Assembly (NCBI GenBank): GCA_028873595.1
Contig: JAPPOV010000033.1
Span: 45,155-109,154, forward strand
DNA from: Gemmatimonadota bacterium
GTDB lineage: Bacteria > Gemmatimonadota > Gemmatimonadetes > Longimicrobiales > Gaopeijiaceae
Direction of reading: 5' to 3'
Length of the DNA: 64,000 nt
Part shown: positions 53,751 through 62,227 of the stretch, piece by piece
How the letters are laid out: each line of letters starts with the position of its first letter
Position numbering within the stretch: position 1 is the first letter of the stretch
Program-made: the position numbers and the translations under genes
Notes under the pieces: model-generated
Database searches by the model: none
What the model saw: only the letters and a program-made list of their open reading frames with translations
Told to the model about the DNA's origin: nothing

Positions 53751-56081
53751 ATGGTGGTAATCGTGAGCCGGCGACCGAGCAGGTATGCATCCGGGCTTGG
53801 ATCGGGCAGCTCTGCGTGGGCTGTGGCACTCATCGTCGGTGGGTTGATCGCGACCGTCCCGTCAGCCGTGCTCGGGCAGGTTTCGGGTGCACCTCAGATC
53901 TCGGTGTCAGCCGACATGCGGGGTACCGTTCGAGGTCGCCTCGGCGGTCCCTTCGGAGGTCGCCTGGAGCGGCTTGGTGATGCGTTCGTCGAACTCAGGA
54001 CCGTGGACGGCGTCTATTCGGTGCGTTCGGGGATCGATGGATCGTATGAGCTCACCGGTCTGCCCACCGGGCCCGCCCGTCTGAAGGTCATGCGTATCGG
54101 ACACGAACCCCTGGAGCTCAGCGTTCGACTCCCGGAACACGGTGTGCTCGAGCTCGATGTAGAGTTGACGGCCGTGCCGATGCTCTTGCCCGGCGTGAGT
54201 GTTCAGGCGGGTCGTCGGCAGGGCATGTCGTCCCTGGATGACTCGACTTTGCCCGCGCCGGATCCGGCCTTTGAGCTGCGCAGGCTGGAGCTGTCTCCCG
54301 GCGTCATCGAGTCCGGTGTCCTCGAGGCCGTGGCGGGCATGCCCGGGAATGACCCCGCTGATCCGAGTGATGTCCTCTTCATGCGCGGCAGCACCACCGA
54401 CATGAAGCTGGTGTTGCTCGACGGTGTGCCCGTCTACGCGCCGTTTCACGTCGGTGGCCTGCTGAAGAGTTTCGAACCATCGATGCTGGCCAGTGCCGAC
54501 TTCCACGTTGGTGGGGCACCCGCACGGTATGGCGGCGGGCTCACGCACATTCTGGATCTCAGGACGCGCACGGCGCGGCGCGATCGGGCTCGGGCCTCGG
54601 CGACTCTTGATCTGCTGTCGAGCGCGGCCGTCGTGGAGCAGCCACTCGGTGAATCCGCGGGTTTGCTCCTTTCGGGTCGGTCGCTGCACGAGGCCGGTAC
54701 GGCCATGCTGGGCGGTGGGCGGAGTCCCTACGGATACCACGACGTTCTCGCCACCGTCGATGCAGATCTGGGCACGGTCGGTTCGGTACGCCTGACCGGC
54801 TTTCGGAATCGTGAGTCTGTCGTGCTCGACTTCCCGAATGGTCCGGGAGATGCGCGGTGGGGCAACGGGGCCTTCTCCGGAACGTTGCGCTCGCATGTCG
54901 GGTCGGTGGAGATGCAGGCGACGGTGGGTGCGAGTCAGTATGACGCCCGTCTTCCCTTGCAGCCGTCACCGAAGCCCGATGATCCCGCACCTTCCGCGAT
55001 CCTCGCGACTGCGAACAACGAGCGTACCCGATTGGCGGTGGAAGCTGCGTGGCGAGAGGGGGATGTGCCGATCCGCGCAGGTGTGGCATTCGAGGATCAG
55101 ACCCTCGCGTATGCGGCGGATCGGATCGACGGTTCGAGCCGGCGGGGCCGCGCCGGGCGCCGGACTGTGTTTGGTACCTTTGTCGATGGCTCGACGACCG
55201 TAGCCCGTGGTGTGGCGGTACGAGCCGGACTCCGGGCGGATGTCTTCGGTGGAGACAGGGTGCGGCTCGCCCCGCGCGCATCGATCACGATCGACGTGGG
55301 GCCGACGTCGCTTCTGACGTTGGCCGCTGGCCGGTACCACCAGATGACGAGGCTGGCCATCGACACAGGGGTCGAAGAGAGTCTCGAGCAGTTCGCCGGC
55401 AGCGGTCTCGATGAGACGTTACCGGTGGCGACCGCAGACCACGTGGTCCTTTCCATGGCTCAGAGACCTTCGGAGTCGGTATCCCTCAATGTGGGCGGGT
55501 ACTTCAAGCGCTTCTCCGGAATCGAATCGGGCGGTGGAGCGCTTCAGAACTCCGGACTGGATCTGCAAGTCGTCGGAGTTGGCGACCGAAGCGCTCTGTG
55601 GCTCGGCTACGGTGTGTCGTGGTTCTGGTCTGATGATCCCGGCTCCCGTTCGGCTTCCGATTTCGCTGGACGGCACCTCATCACACTTGGTCTGAATGGT
55701 TCGCTCGCAGGTCCGGTGAAGATCGAGGCCCGCCTCTCGTACGGTGCAGGGTTGCCCTCGACCGGTATCCCGTTCGGCTCCGAAGACGCCCTCACCCCGA
55801 TCGGTGGAGCCGGGGATGAGAGCAGCACTGGAGGGGTCACGACCGATCCCCGGTTCCTCCTGGATGAGTCGTTCCTTCGACTGGACGTGGAAGTCCACAC
55901 ACTGATCGAGCGCAACTGGTGGGGGCAAGAATGGAGGTTCCGTCCCTTCCTCCGCGTCCTGAACGCGCTCGATCGGCGTGATGCACTCTTCTACGCGTAC
56001 CAGCCGTGGCGGTCGGATGATGTCACGCCGCTCGCCGTCCGCCCGATACTGCCGGTCTTCGGGCTCTCGATCGCCCATTGA
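53751..56081 (+). CDS. TonB-dependent outer-membrane receptor with CarboxypepD_reg domain
   Basis: A 776-residue outer-membrane transporter. After a signal peptide ending near VLGQ there is a carboxypeptidase-regulatory-like beta-sandwich (about residues 55-140; GDAFVELRTVDGVYSVRS, GSYELTGLPTGPARLKV). Then a TonB-plug domain (DPSDVLFMRGSTTDMKLVLL, DGVPVYAPFHVGGLL, ADFHVGGAPARYGGGLT) and a C-terminal 22-strand-type barrel with alternating residues. The last residue is His rather than Phe/Trp. ATG 53751 has GGAACGGGG just upstream. Third gene of the sigma/anti-sigma operon. The substrate (iron complex, oligosaccharide or peptide) cannot be told. Confidence 0.9.
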   Translation: MVVIVSRRPSRYASGLGSGSSAWAVALIVGGLIATVPSAVLGQVSGAPQISVSADMRGTVRGRLGGPFGGRLERLGDAFVELRTVDGVYSVRSGIDGSYELTGLPTGPARLKVMRIGHEPLELSVRLPEHGVLELDVELTAVPMLLPGVSVQAGRRQGMSSLDDSTLPAPDPAFELRRLELSPGVIESGVLEAVAGMPGNDPADPSDVLFMRGSTTDMKLVLLDGVPVYAPFHVGGLLKSFEPSMLASADFHVGGAPARYGGGLTHILDLRTRTARRDRARASATLDLLSSAAVVEQPLGESAGLLLSGRSLHEAGTAMLGGGRSPYGYHDVLATVDADLGTVGSVRLTGFRNRESVVLDFPNGPGDARWGNGAFSGTLRSHVGSVEMQATVGASQYDARLPLQPSPKPDDPAPSAILATANNERTRLAVEAAWREGDVPIRAGVAFEDQTLAYAADRIDGSSRRGRAGRRTVFGTFVDGSTTVARGVAVRAGLRADVFGGDRVRLAPRASITIDVGPTSLLTLAAGRYHQMTRLAIDTGVEESLEQFAGSGLDETLPVATADHVVLSMAQRPSESVSLNVGGYFKRFSGIESGGGALQNSGLDLQVVGVGDRSALWLGYGVSWFWSDDPGSRSASDFAGRHLITLGLNGSLAGPVKIEARLSYGAGLPSTGIPFGSEDALTPIGGAGDESSTGGVTTDPRFLLDESFLRLDVEVHTLIERNWWGQEWRFRPFLRVLNALDRRDALFYAYQPWRSDDVTPLAVRPILPVFGLSIAH

Positions 56082-56145
56082 GGAATCAGGTCTCCCCCGA
56101 AGCGGGTTGCTTGCCGAACCGTGAATCGTCTACCAGCATGAGCGT

Positions 56146-57108
56146 ATGCGGTATGCGACCCTCCCCGTCAGCATCGTGCTCCTGACAAGCGCGTGCGAGA
56201 CTGATTGGCCCGATCCTCCTCCTGTGGACGCCCAGACCCTTCTCGTGCAACACGAGGAGTGACGGCTTGATCGTGAGCGCCGCCTCGTGACCCCACCGGG
56301 TGGGGCGGTGCTATGGAGCGGATTATGGGAGCTCCCCCAGGGAGATACGCGGTTCGGCTCGGACCCCGAGCACGCGATCACCCTTCCCCGTGAAGACGCC
56401 CCGCCGGTCGCCGGTGTTCTCCGACGCGAGGGGCAGGTGGTGACGCTTCTTCCAGCCGAGCACGCTGAGATTCATGTCCGTCTGTCCGATCCGGACGACG
56501 AGGACTCGGTGATGAAAACGCCGGTCACTCAGCCGATCGTGGTCGAGAACGATCGTTCCGGTAACACGACCACACTGACGCTCGGTTCGTTGGGCATGCG
56601 GGTTCACAGCGAGCCCGGCACGGACCGACTCTGGCTCCGTACGTGGGACGAGGACATGCCGGAGCGGGATACGTTCACCCTCCCTGACTATTTCCCGGTC
56701 TCAGACGAGTGGCGTGTGGCTGCTCGGTTCGACGAATACGAGGAGCCGCGAACGCTGCAGTTCGCGGATGTGACCGGCGGTCTGGTCGAGTATCGAGCTC
56801 CGGGGGAGCTGGTGTTCCGGCTCGATGGTGAAGAGCGTCGACTGATCACCACGGCTGGAGAGACGAGTACATCATTCTTCATTCTGGTCTGGGACTCGAC
56901 CGCGACGGAGAACACGTATCAGGGCGGCCGCTATGTCCGCGCGCCCTTTCCCGATTCAACCGGTTGGACGACGATCGATTTCAACCGGACATACAACGCA
57001 CCGTGTGTCTTCACCGCGTACTCGGTCTGTGCGCTCCCCCCACTCGACAACTGGCTTCGGGTCCACATCCGAGCCGGTGAGCAGCGCCCGGAGAAGCCGG
57101 CGTACTGA
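56146..57108 (+). CDS. DUF1684 lipoprotein frame interrupted by an in-frame TGA
   Basis: One continuous frame encodes a DUF1684 protein except for a TGA at 56260-56262. Upstream, codons 1-38 give a lipoprotein signal (MRYATLPVSIVLLTSAC) and a short linker ending VQHEE. Downstream comes RLDRERRLVTPPGGAVLWSG, the Gly/phosphate-like GDTRFGSDPEH, and the family C-terminus DFNRTYNAPCVFTAYSVC and ALPPLDNWLRVHIRAGE. From memory the family reads (E)WRxxRexxL at this point, so the TGA stands for a conserved Trp (TGG to TGA). Automated callers would start at GTG 56287 and lose the signal. Either a nonsense mutation, a sequence error or readthrough. DUF1684 has no known function. Confidence 0.72.
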
Positions 57109-57182
57109 GCCTGCGTGATCCCACGTTGGCTGCCCGCTGTCACCCCCCGCTCTTCACTGGCTTCGAGTCTTGCCATCTGGAC

Positions 57183-58052
57183 CTACAGCCCCCGCATGAA
57201 CTCCGGTTTCAGCGGGATCTCGCCGTGTAGGGCGAGGTCGATCGCGTGAAGAATCTGCTCACGGTCCCTTGGCAGCTCACCTGCGATCGGCAGATAGTTG
57301 GACGCGTGGTTGGTTCGAAAGATCGTGCTGCTTGGCTGAGCGTGCTCCACAATCGTGCGCATCTCGCGAAGGAGCTGAGGAATCTTCGGGAGCACGAAGT
57401 GTCCTTTCTCTACCATACGGGCCTGCGGGGTTCCTGGGATGACCGTCAAGGTCAGGGCCCCGACGTACGCAGGATCCATCTCGGTGATCAGTCGCCCCGT
57501 TTCTCGAGCGTGCTCCTCGCTTCGCGCCACGCCGCCGGCCCCGAGCAGGACGATCACGCTGAGTCGTATCCCCGCCGCGTGCGCCCTGTTTGCCGCCTCA
57601 ACGTGCTCTGCGAATGTCCCACCCTTCACGATCCTCTTCAGGGTCACGTCGTCTCCGGATTCGGGCCCGATGTAAAGCATTTCGAGTCCGGCTTCGCACA
57701 GCGTCCGGAGTTCGTCGGGTGATTTTTCCAGGACATTCTCCGCTGTCGCATAGCACGAGGCGCGGCGAAAGCGCGAGAAGGTGTCCCGACATGCACTGAG
57801 GATCGTCAGCCATCGATCGACGTCCATGACCAGCGCGTCGCCGTCCGCGACGAAGACCTTGTCCATGTCCGGGTAGGCGCGCCCAGCCATGGTGATGTCC
57901 TCGAGCACCTCGCCGAGTTCACGCACGCGAAATCGCTTGTCCCTGTACATGTCACAATACGTACAGAGGTTGTGCGAGCAGCCGATCGTGGCCTGGACGA
58001 TGTACGACCGGGCTTCGGACGGGGGTCGGTAGAGTTTGCCTTCGTAGCGCAT
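57183..58052 (-). CDS. Radical SAM protein (COG1032-like)
   Basis: A 289-residue radical SAM enzyme. The cluster-binding motif is QATIGCSHNLCTYCDMYRDK, i.e. Cys-x4-Cys-x2-Cys instead of the usual Cx3Cx2C. The rest is a TIM-barrel: VFVADGDALVMDVDRWLTIL, MLYIGPESGDDVTLKRIVKG (SAM-binding GPESG) and VIVLLGAGG. No SPASM or B12 domain is present. A close COG1032 subfamily with the same Cx4Cx2C and the DMYRDKRFR tail is widespread, so the spacing is probably a subfamily trait. The reaction is unknown. Its start is 128 bp from the divergent DUF3179 gene, tail-to-tail with DUF1684. Confidence 0.9.
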   Translation of the reverse strand: MRYEGKLYRPPSEARSYIVQATIGCSHNLCTYCDMYRDKRFRVRELGEVLEDITMAGRAYPDMDKVFVADGDALVMDVDRWLTILSACRDTFSRFRRASCYATAENVLEKSPDELRTLCEAGLEMLYIGPESGDDVTLKRIVKGGTFAEHVEAANRAHAAGIRLSVIVLLGAGGVARSEEHARETGRLITEMDPAYVGALTLTVIPGTPQARMVEKGHFVLPKIPQLLREMRTIVEHAQPSSTIFRTNHASNYLPIAGELPRDREQILHAIDLALHGEIPLKPEFMRGL

Positions 58053-58180
58053 GGTTGAAAGGTAAGGTCAACGCTGGCTCAGGAGATCGAGTCAGCAGCA
58101 AACAGGTATCGACAGGCATAGGGCGTGGTGTATGCTGTCGCAGTGCTGATACGAGGATCCCCGAACACAGGACCAGTCTC

Positions 58181-59224
58181 GTGAACAGATCCCCTGCGCA
58201 TCTAGGTGCGCTCGCCCTTCTTCTGGGAAGTGTGACGCCGATACTCGGGCAGACTGCGGAGGACTTCGATCCGGACCGGGCCATGCTCAGTGACGCGCCG
58301 ATGTTCGACGCGTTCTACCCCACCGAGTACGAGCCGCTGTCCGACGCGTTGCGTGACCGACGAGTCGATGACGACACGGCGCTGCTTGTCCTGAAGCAAG
58401 GCGGGACGACCCTTACGTTCCTCACGATGCAGATGTCGTATCACCACATCGCCCAGGGTGAGTTGGCAGGTGAGCCGTGGATGGTCTCGTTCTGAGTGAT
58501 CTGCAACACGGGGATCGGTCTGGTCCCGCACGTGAACGGAGCGGTTCACACGTTTACAGAGCAGGGGCTCTATGACGGGCTCTTCCTCATGTACGACTAC
58601 GAGTCGGGTACACGCTGGAATCACATGACGGGTGAGGCCGTGTATGGTCCGCTCGTCGGTGAGCGGCTCCCGGTCACGAACGTTCTCCATACGACGGTGG
58701 AGCAGATTCTCGCAGAGGATCCGGACGCGCTGCTCGCCTGGTCCGAGCACCCGTCCGCGATTCAGCGCTCCGGTGATCGAGGTGGAATCCTGAGTGGGCT
58801 TCTCGACCGGATTCTGGACGTCCCGGACATGTTCCCGGCTACCATGGGCAATGAAGACGCTCGTCGGGATCGGATGGAGATGGGCATCGGTATCTGGAAG
58901 GGCGAGCAGGCCAAGTACTATCCGTTGCCGGCGGTGCGGGGTCAGGATGATGCACTCATCGATGACTTCGCGGGTGACCGTCTGCTGATCTTCTATGATC
59001 CGACGGCCCGGGCCCTCGTCGCAGAGGTCACCGCTGCGGACGGGTACGAGTGGGACGATCGTATCCTCCGTCTTTCCAACGGTGATCGAATCGAGGCGGG
59101 CATCCTCTACGATGCGGCCGGACAGCGGAAGGAGCGCAACCGTCCGCTCCAGGTCTTCACACGCTGGTATGGCTTCTCGTTCACCTTTCCTGAGACGCAG
59201 GTGTACGAGAGACCGATCTCCTGA
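58181..59224 (+). CDS. Candidate selenoprotein: exported DUF3179 protein with Sec (TGA) in the CxxC motif
   Basis: A single 347-residue product if the TGA at 58493-58495 (codon 105) is read as selenocysteine. A GTG at 58181 starts a signal peptide (AHLGALALLLGSVTPILGQ). The conserved DUF3179 body follows: GEPWMVSF, TGA, VICNTGIGL, then DGLFLMYDYESGTRWNHMTG and GERLPVTNVLH, to the stop at 59222-59224. Family members I know read FCPLCNTxxxF here, so the TGA replaces the first Cys of CxxC, giving UxxC. A hairpin with loop GGUCU lies 21 nt downstream (separate entry). Both halves are intact and in frame, with no other lesion, which argues against decay. Without recoding, callers split it at 58495/58496. 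The function of DUF3179 is unknown; a periplasmic thiol redox role is inferred. Confidence 0.78.
58509..58528 (+). promoter_or_regulatory. Candidate bacterial SECIS hairpin
   Basis: The RNA CGGGGAUCGGUCUGGUCCCG folds with pairs C509-G528, G510-C527, G511-C526, G512-C525, a bulged G513, A514-U524, U515-G523 and C516-G522. The apical loop is GGUCU (517-521). The loop starts 21 nt after the TGA, within the roughly 16-37 nt range known for bacterial SECIS elements. The heptamer CGGUCUG and a bulge in the stem match the SelB-binding hairpins of formate dehydrogenase mRNAs (E. coli fdhF, Moorella) as I remember them. It lies inside the coding region, encoding TGIGLVP. Confidence 0.72.
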
Positions 59225-59245
59225 ATTTGGGGCGCTACGGCAGCA

Positions 59246-60217
59246 CTACGACTCGGATCGAGCCCGTGCGATCATCTTCGCGATCTGAATATCCTGCACC
59301 GCGACACCCGTGAGATCGGCCACCGTGATCTGGTCGTCGGAGGTGCGACCGAGGTGCGGATTGGCGACAACCGCGCCGAGTTCGACGATATCACTCCTCG
59401 AGATCGAGCCTTCCTCGATCCCGTGGACGCACTCTCCGTACTCGCTGCACTGAGCCACACTGTCGGCAACGACCCGATCGGCCTTTCCGAGTAGCGCTGC
59501 CTCCAACTCCTGTTTGCCATCGTCGTCGGACCCCATCGCGGTGATGTGTGTCCCGGATTGGACGTGATCAGCGAGGAGAACCGGAGTGCGTGCGGACGTC
59601 GCGGTCACGATGACGCGGCTGTGCTCAGCGAGCTCCTCGACACTGGCCACGGCCCGAATCGAGAGGCCCGCTGCGAGAATCTGTTCACTCCTGGACAGGT
59701 CCTCGACCATAGCTTCGACCTTGTCACGGTTCCGACCCCAGACAGCGGCTGATGTCGCCTCCACGACCGAGCAGAGCATTTCAAGCTGCATTCTGGCTTG
59801 AACACCGGTGCCGATGACACCGATCTGGTCGACGCAGGATGGCGCGAGATGACGCGCAGCCACGGCGCCGGCTGCGGCGGTGCGCATGTCCGTCAGCCAG
59901 CATCGGTCGTGCAGGACGAGCTCGAGCGCCCCCGTGCGCTGACTGAAGACAAGGATTACCCCGTCCGATGGGGAGAGCCCGAGTTTCGGATTCTCATAAA
60001 AGCCCGAGGCGACCTTCAGGACCCAGTACTCGTCGTCCGTGACCGAACCGTACTTGATATGCACGTCACCGGGCGGGTTGTCGAAGTGCAGAAAACCGAC
60101 CGGAGGGACGGTGACCCGTCCGCCGGAGTAGAGGACGAAGCCTGCTTCGATCTCATCGACAAGTCGTTCGGAGTCGAGGAGCGAGCGGATCGCGTCGAGG
60201 CTGAGGACGTCGGGCAT
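59246..60217 (-). CDS. Ornithine cyclodeaminase / mu-crystallin family protein
   Basis: A 323-residue NAD(P)-binding protein of the OCD/mu-crystallin family. It shows the substrate-binding start DVHIKYGSV, SPSDGVILVFSQRTGALELV and DRCWLTDMRTAAAGAVAARHLA, then the dinucleotide motif VDQIGVIGTGVQARMQL and the later VTATSARTPVLLADHV and GTHITAMGSDDDGKQELE. Members are cyclodeaminases, ketimine reductases, or alanine/opine dehydrogenases; the Asp-Asp-Gly after MGSD is a point to compare for substrate choice. Convergent with the DUF3179 gene (21 bp) and divergent from DUF1028. Confidence 0.92.
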   Translation of the reverse strand: MPDVLSLDAIRSLLDSERLVDEIEAGFVLYSGGRVTVPPVGFLHFDNPPGDVHIKYGSVTDDEYWVLKVASGFYENPKLGLSPSDGVILVFSQRTGALELVLHDRCWLTDMRTAAAGAVAARHLAPSCVDQIGVIGTGVQARMQLEMLCSVVEATSAAVWGRNRDKVEAMVEDLSRSEQILAAGLSIRAVASVEELAEHSRVIVTATSARTPVLLADHVQSGTHITAMGSDDDGKQELEAALLGKADRVVADSVAQCSEYGECVHGIEEGSISRSDIVELGAVVANPHLGRTSDDQITVADLTGVAVQDIQIAKMIARARSES

Positions 60218-60409
60218 GATGGAGAGGGTCTGAGAACGGCCGATGACAACATCGTGAACACCGCCAGACCGTCAGGCGCGTGCCGGGGATACGATACCCC
60301 TCAGCCCCCGATGGCCGCCACGCGAATGGCGGCGCCGGTCGTCGTGGCTCTACCTTCGCCCAATCCTCCGTCGACCGAGTACCGAGTCCTCATCATGGAG
60401 CTGCACAGG

Positions 60410-61282
60410 ATGCGAGCCTCGAGAACGACTGCTGCGCATACGCTTGTTGCCTGCGGGCTTGTCCTGGCGTCGTCGGGATGTGCCGAGCAGGGAGTGTACC
60501 CCGACGAGCTGGAGATGACGACGTGGTCCGTCGTGGGTGTAGACCCAGAGACGGGAGACGTAGGGGTGGCGGTGGCGTCTTGTGTCCCCACGCACGGGGA
60601 CGCTGTAGCCGCCCTGGTGCCGGGCATGGGTGCTGCTGCGACGCAGGCTGGCTTCGACGTAGACAACCGGAACCGTGTCTATGAGGCGATCCAGGAGGGA
60701 CTCACGGCCGAAGAGGTCATCCTCCGCGTCACCGATGCGGACTGGGACGATCAGCTCGAGCGGCGCCAATACGGCATCGTGACGATGCACGACGGACTCG
60801 TCCACGTCGCCGGCTACACGACGCCGCTTCGACAAGGCATCAGCGCGGGGGACGACGGCTTGATCCGCTACGCAGGGGTCATGTCTGACGCCAGCCACGG
60901 TGTGAGCTCACAAGGCAACACTCTGGAGAGTGCCGAGGTCGTGAGTGCGCCACTCGATGCGTATCGCTGGGAGGATCCCGCGGGCTTCAACTGGCTTTCG
61001 GATCGCCTGATGCGTGCTCTCGAAGCCGGATCGGTGGCCGGTGGCGACGTACGCTGCAACAACGAAAGCGTACGCCAGACCGCGTCCATGGCCGTGATTC
61101 TCGTGGCCCGCGGTGGAGATGCTCCGTACGCGACAGCCAGCATCGGTATGACCGACGCGGGTACCGCGAACGCGCCGTGGCTCGCGCTTTCAGTGGCAAC
61201 CGAGCGAATGGCTGAAAACCCACTGCTCGAGCTTCGTCGTCAGTACGACGAGTGGCGCAGAACTGCGACGGACGATCGGTGA
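60410..61282 (+). CDS. DUF1028 family lipoprotein
   Basis: A 290-residue exported protein. Signal with lipobox (TLVACGLVLASSGC), then the DUF1028 start TTWSVVGVDPETGDVGVAVA, ALVPGMGAAATQAGFD (the family's G-x-G-A-x-A-T-Q stretch), TAEEVILRVTDADWDDQLER and RQYGIVTMHDGLVHVAGY. DUF1028 proteins have an Ntn-hydrolase-like fold and are often fused to or next to peptidoglycan-binding or aminopeptidase genes; activity is not established. Start at ATG 60410 with GGAG upstream in preference to ATG 60395. The globin follows after 7 bp, so the two are co-transcribed. Confidence 0.88.
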   Translation: MRASRTTAAHTLVACGLVLASSGCAEQGVYPDELEMTTWSVVGVDPETGDVGVAVASCVPTHGDAVAALVPGMGAAATQAGFDVDNRNRVYEAIQEGLTAEEVILRVTDADWDDQLERRQYGIVTMHDGLVHVAGYTTPLRQGISAGDDGLIRYAGVMSDASHGVSSQGNTLESAEVVSAPLDAYRWEDPAGFNWLSDRLMRALEAGSVAGGDVRCNNESVRQTASMAVILVARGGDAPYATASIGMTDAGTANAPWLALSVATERMAENPLLELRRQYDEWRRTATDDR

Positions 61283-61289
61283 CGCCCGC

Positions 61290-61682
61290 GTGAGCGAGAC
61301 GCAGTCGAGTCACTTCGAACTCCTCGGTGGCGAGGACGGAATACGGCGACTGGTCGACGTATTCTACGACCGGATGGACAGCGCTCCGGAGGTAGCGGGG
61401 ATCCGTGCGATGCACCCTCCGGATCTGACCTCGTCGAGGGAGAAGCTCTTCCTCTTCCTGGTCGGATGGACGGGTGGCCCTCCCTTGTATGTGCAACGTC
61501 ACGGCCATCCCATGCTGCGCCGGCGACACCTCCCGTTTCCCATCGGTACCGCCGAGAGAGACCAGTGGGTCTGGTGCATGGATCATGCGCTCGAGGAGCA
61601 CGCGATGCCCGACGAACTCCGGGAGCACCTGAGGCTTCGGTTCCGCGCGGTCGCCGATCACATGAGAAATCAAGCTGACTAG
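61290..61682 (+). CDS. Group II truncated hemoglobin
   Basis: A 130-residue truncated globin of the TrHbO type (group II). It begins FELLGGEDGIRRLVDVFYDR, has the group II pattern FLVGWTGGPPLYVQRHGHP with the proximal-His region HGHPMLRRRH, and LPFPIGTAERDQWVWCMDHAL containing the Trp-G8-type position. It binds heme and O2 or other small gases in the cytosol; typical roles are peroxide and NO handling. GTG start 7 bp after the DUF1028 stop. The pairing with an exported Ntn-like protein is unexplained. Confidence 0.92.
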   Translation: MSETQSSHFELLGGEDGIRRLVDVFYDRMDSAPEVAGIRAMHPPDLTSSREKLFLFLVGWTGGPPLYVQRHGHPMLRRRHLPFPIGTAERDQWVWCMDHALEEHAMPDELREHLRLRFRAVADHMRNQAD

Positions 61683-61718
61683 ATCGCACTCATGCGTCCG
61701 AAGCCCCCGAATGTCCGC

Positions 61719-62063
61719 TTACGCCCCGTCTTCCCTCGGCGGCTCTAGCGAGCTTCGCTGCTGCGAGGGGTCGAGGAGATCCTTGTAGAAATCCCGCTCC
61801 TCCTCGAGGCGGTACAGGCGGGAGCTCAGGTCGGCGATCTCATCTCGCAATGCCTCGACCTCTTGTGCTGAGAGTGTGCCGGGTGGAGGCGGTAGCGTTC
61901 GCCGCTCGTTGTACTCGGTCACGAGTTTTCCGATCGTCGTCACAACAACGAGAACGATGACAAATTCGAAGACGCCCAGGATACACTCGGTGTCGGGGTA
62001 AGAACCCTGCGGAGTACGTGATGATACCGTGCCGCCTCGCGGCGCGCACGGCCGATGTTGCAC
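61719..62063 (-). CDS. Small membrane protein with coiled coil (PspB-like)
   Basis: One hydrophobic segment (VFEFVIVLVVVTTIGKLV), then a Pro-rich spacer (RRTLPPPPGTL), then a charged coiled coil (EVEALRDEIADLSSRLYRLE and ERDFYKDLLD). This is the design of phage-shock PspB-like proteins. The 114-codon frame starts at ATG 62063, but the first ~28 residues have little protein character and no ATG or GTG lies between them and the membrane segment. A true start may be a rare codon near 61980. No pspA or pspC is in the window. Confidence 0.55.
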   Translation of the reverse strand: MQHRPCAPRGGTVSSRTPQGSYPDTECILGVFEFVIVLVVVTTIGKLVTEYNERRTLPPPPGTLSAQEVEALRDEIADLSSRLYRLEEERDFYKDLLDPSQQRSSLEPPREDGA

Positions 62064-62158
62064 GCCAGCGTGTTTCGCGGTGTCCGCCTGCGGCGTCGGA
62101 GGCCGCAGTTAACGTTCGCGATTCACGTTAGAGGTATGATTCACGCGCTGCCATCACA

Positions 62159-62190
62159 GAAGGGCGGCACCCTCAGGGGTGCCGCCCTTC
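62159..62190 (-). terminator. Strong transcription terminator hairpin
   Basis: A 14-bp perfect stem (arm GAAGGGCGGCACCC) with loop TCAG, 38 bp after the katG stop codon on the minus strand. No long T-run follows, but the stem is the strongest in the window and its location fits the end of the katG transcript. Confidence 0.75.
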
Positions 62191-62227
62191 GCTGGTGCTC
62201 GGCGGTCCTACCGATCGTCGAAGGGAC

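Noticed and set aside
56287..56305. Hairpin CCCCAC-CGG-GUGGGG as a SECIS for the DUF1684 TGA
   Set aside because: The distance (loop 34 nt from the TGA) is allowed, but the loop is only three bases without GU, and the TGA stands at a Trp, not a Cys, position. GC-rich DNA gives such hairpins by chance.
56260..58495. Genome-wide reassignment of TGA to Trp or Cys
   Set aside because: Many genes in the window end properly in TGA (for example those ending at 33129, 37456, 45110 and 47027), so TGA is a normal stop codon here.
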